A DNA stretch of 64,000 nt, from NCBI GenBank assembly GCA_014549065.1, contig JACDOX010000083.1:868001-932000 (forward strand), written 5' to 3'. This document shows positions 63,850 to 64,000 of the stretch, one piece after another; the first letter of the stretch is position 1, and each line of letters opens with the position of its first letter. The notes below the pieces were generated by a model that saw nothing but the letters and a program-made list of their open reading frames with translations, did not search any database and had not been told where the DNA came from. This DNA is from Cardinalis cardinalis (Eukaryota > Chordata > Aves > Passeriformes > Cardinalidae). A program made the position numbers and the translations under genes.

Positions 63850-64000
63850 AGACAAGAGTCTTGTGGATGGGCAAGTAGATGAGTTAAATTTAATAAAGTC
63901 TCTACTTAAACAAGATGCTACCAATTTTTCTAATTCAGTAGTTCAGCATCAGTATTTCATTTCTTGAACTCTCTTTCTGTACTTATAGTACTTCTCCCCA

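Larger units (their letters stand above)
56660..64000. other. AT-rich stretch, no gene recognised
   Basis: About 7.3 kb with no recognised exon, RNA gene or transposable element apart from the simple and inverted repeats listed separately. The open frames of 100-116 codons (62384-62734 minus and 63659-63967 plus) have no domain and are AT-driven. Confidence 0.5.

Noticed and set aside
1..64000. CRISPR arrays, bacterial operons, tRNA or rRNA genes
   Set aside because: I saw no regularly spaced direct repeats, no tightly packed long frames and no recognisable tRNA or rRNA segments.

Overview
The window reads as a vertebrate, almost certainly avian, nuclear sequence from a gene-poor, AT-rich region (intergenic or deep intronic). 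The main evidence is a scatter of 5'-truncated CR1 LINE copies in both orientations, some ending in the avian-type ATTCTATG-like tail, together with retroviral LTRs and a broken class II (betaretrovirus-like) endogenous retrovirus. I see no bacterial-style gene organisation and no recognisable intact host protein-coding gene. Most open frames are about the length expected by chance at this base composition. The species cannot be told from the sequence. Seven isolated N bases mark assembly or consensus ambiguity.

Layout. Positions 1-18.4 kb are mostly unique AT-rich DNA with one CR1 3' end (2.74-2.98 kb) and one weak candidate minus-strand exon (6.91-7.00 kb). From 18.4 to 27 kb there are two CR1 fragments, a cluster of small inverted repeats (20.39-20.58 kb), a CAAAA-type simple repeat and a perfect 21-bp hairpin (25.42-25.47 kb). 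A solo LTR with a 6-bp target-site duplication lies at 27.02-27.33 kb. Directly after it, 27.48-31.52 kb holds a decayed retrovirus whose domains are in the order gag capsid, zinc knuckles, dUTPase, protease, reverse transcriptase, RNase H and integrase. A polypurine tract and a short 3' LTR remnant follow. env is essentially absent and the reverse transcriptase has lost the segment that should carry its YMDD box. CR1 pieces flank it downstream (31.5, 33.5-33.9, 34.6-34.9 and 36.2-37.2 kb, the last being two copies joined head to tail). A second solo LTR with its own 6-bp duplication is at 40.46-40.80 kb. Two longer CR1 copies covering part of the reverse transcriptase region are at 45.4-46.6 kb (minus) and 55.6-56.7 kb (plus). 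The rest, to 64 kb, is unassigned AT-rich sequence with minor simple repeats and one more inverted repeat.

Nothing here forms a working pathway. The content is the record of successive retroelement insertions and deletions. I found no convincing novel system. The items most worth a second look are the retroviral relic with its dUTPase and missing YMDD segment, the two LTRs with precise target duplications, the perfect 21-bp hairpin, and two short coding-like stretches that could be exons.
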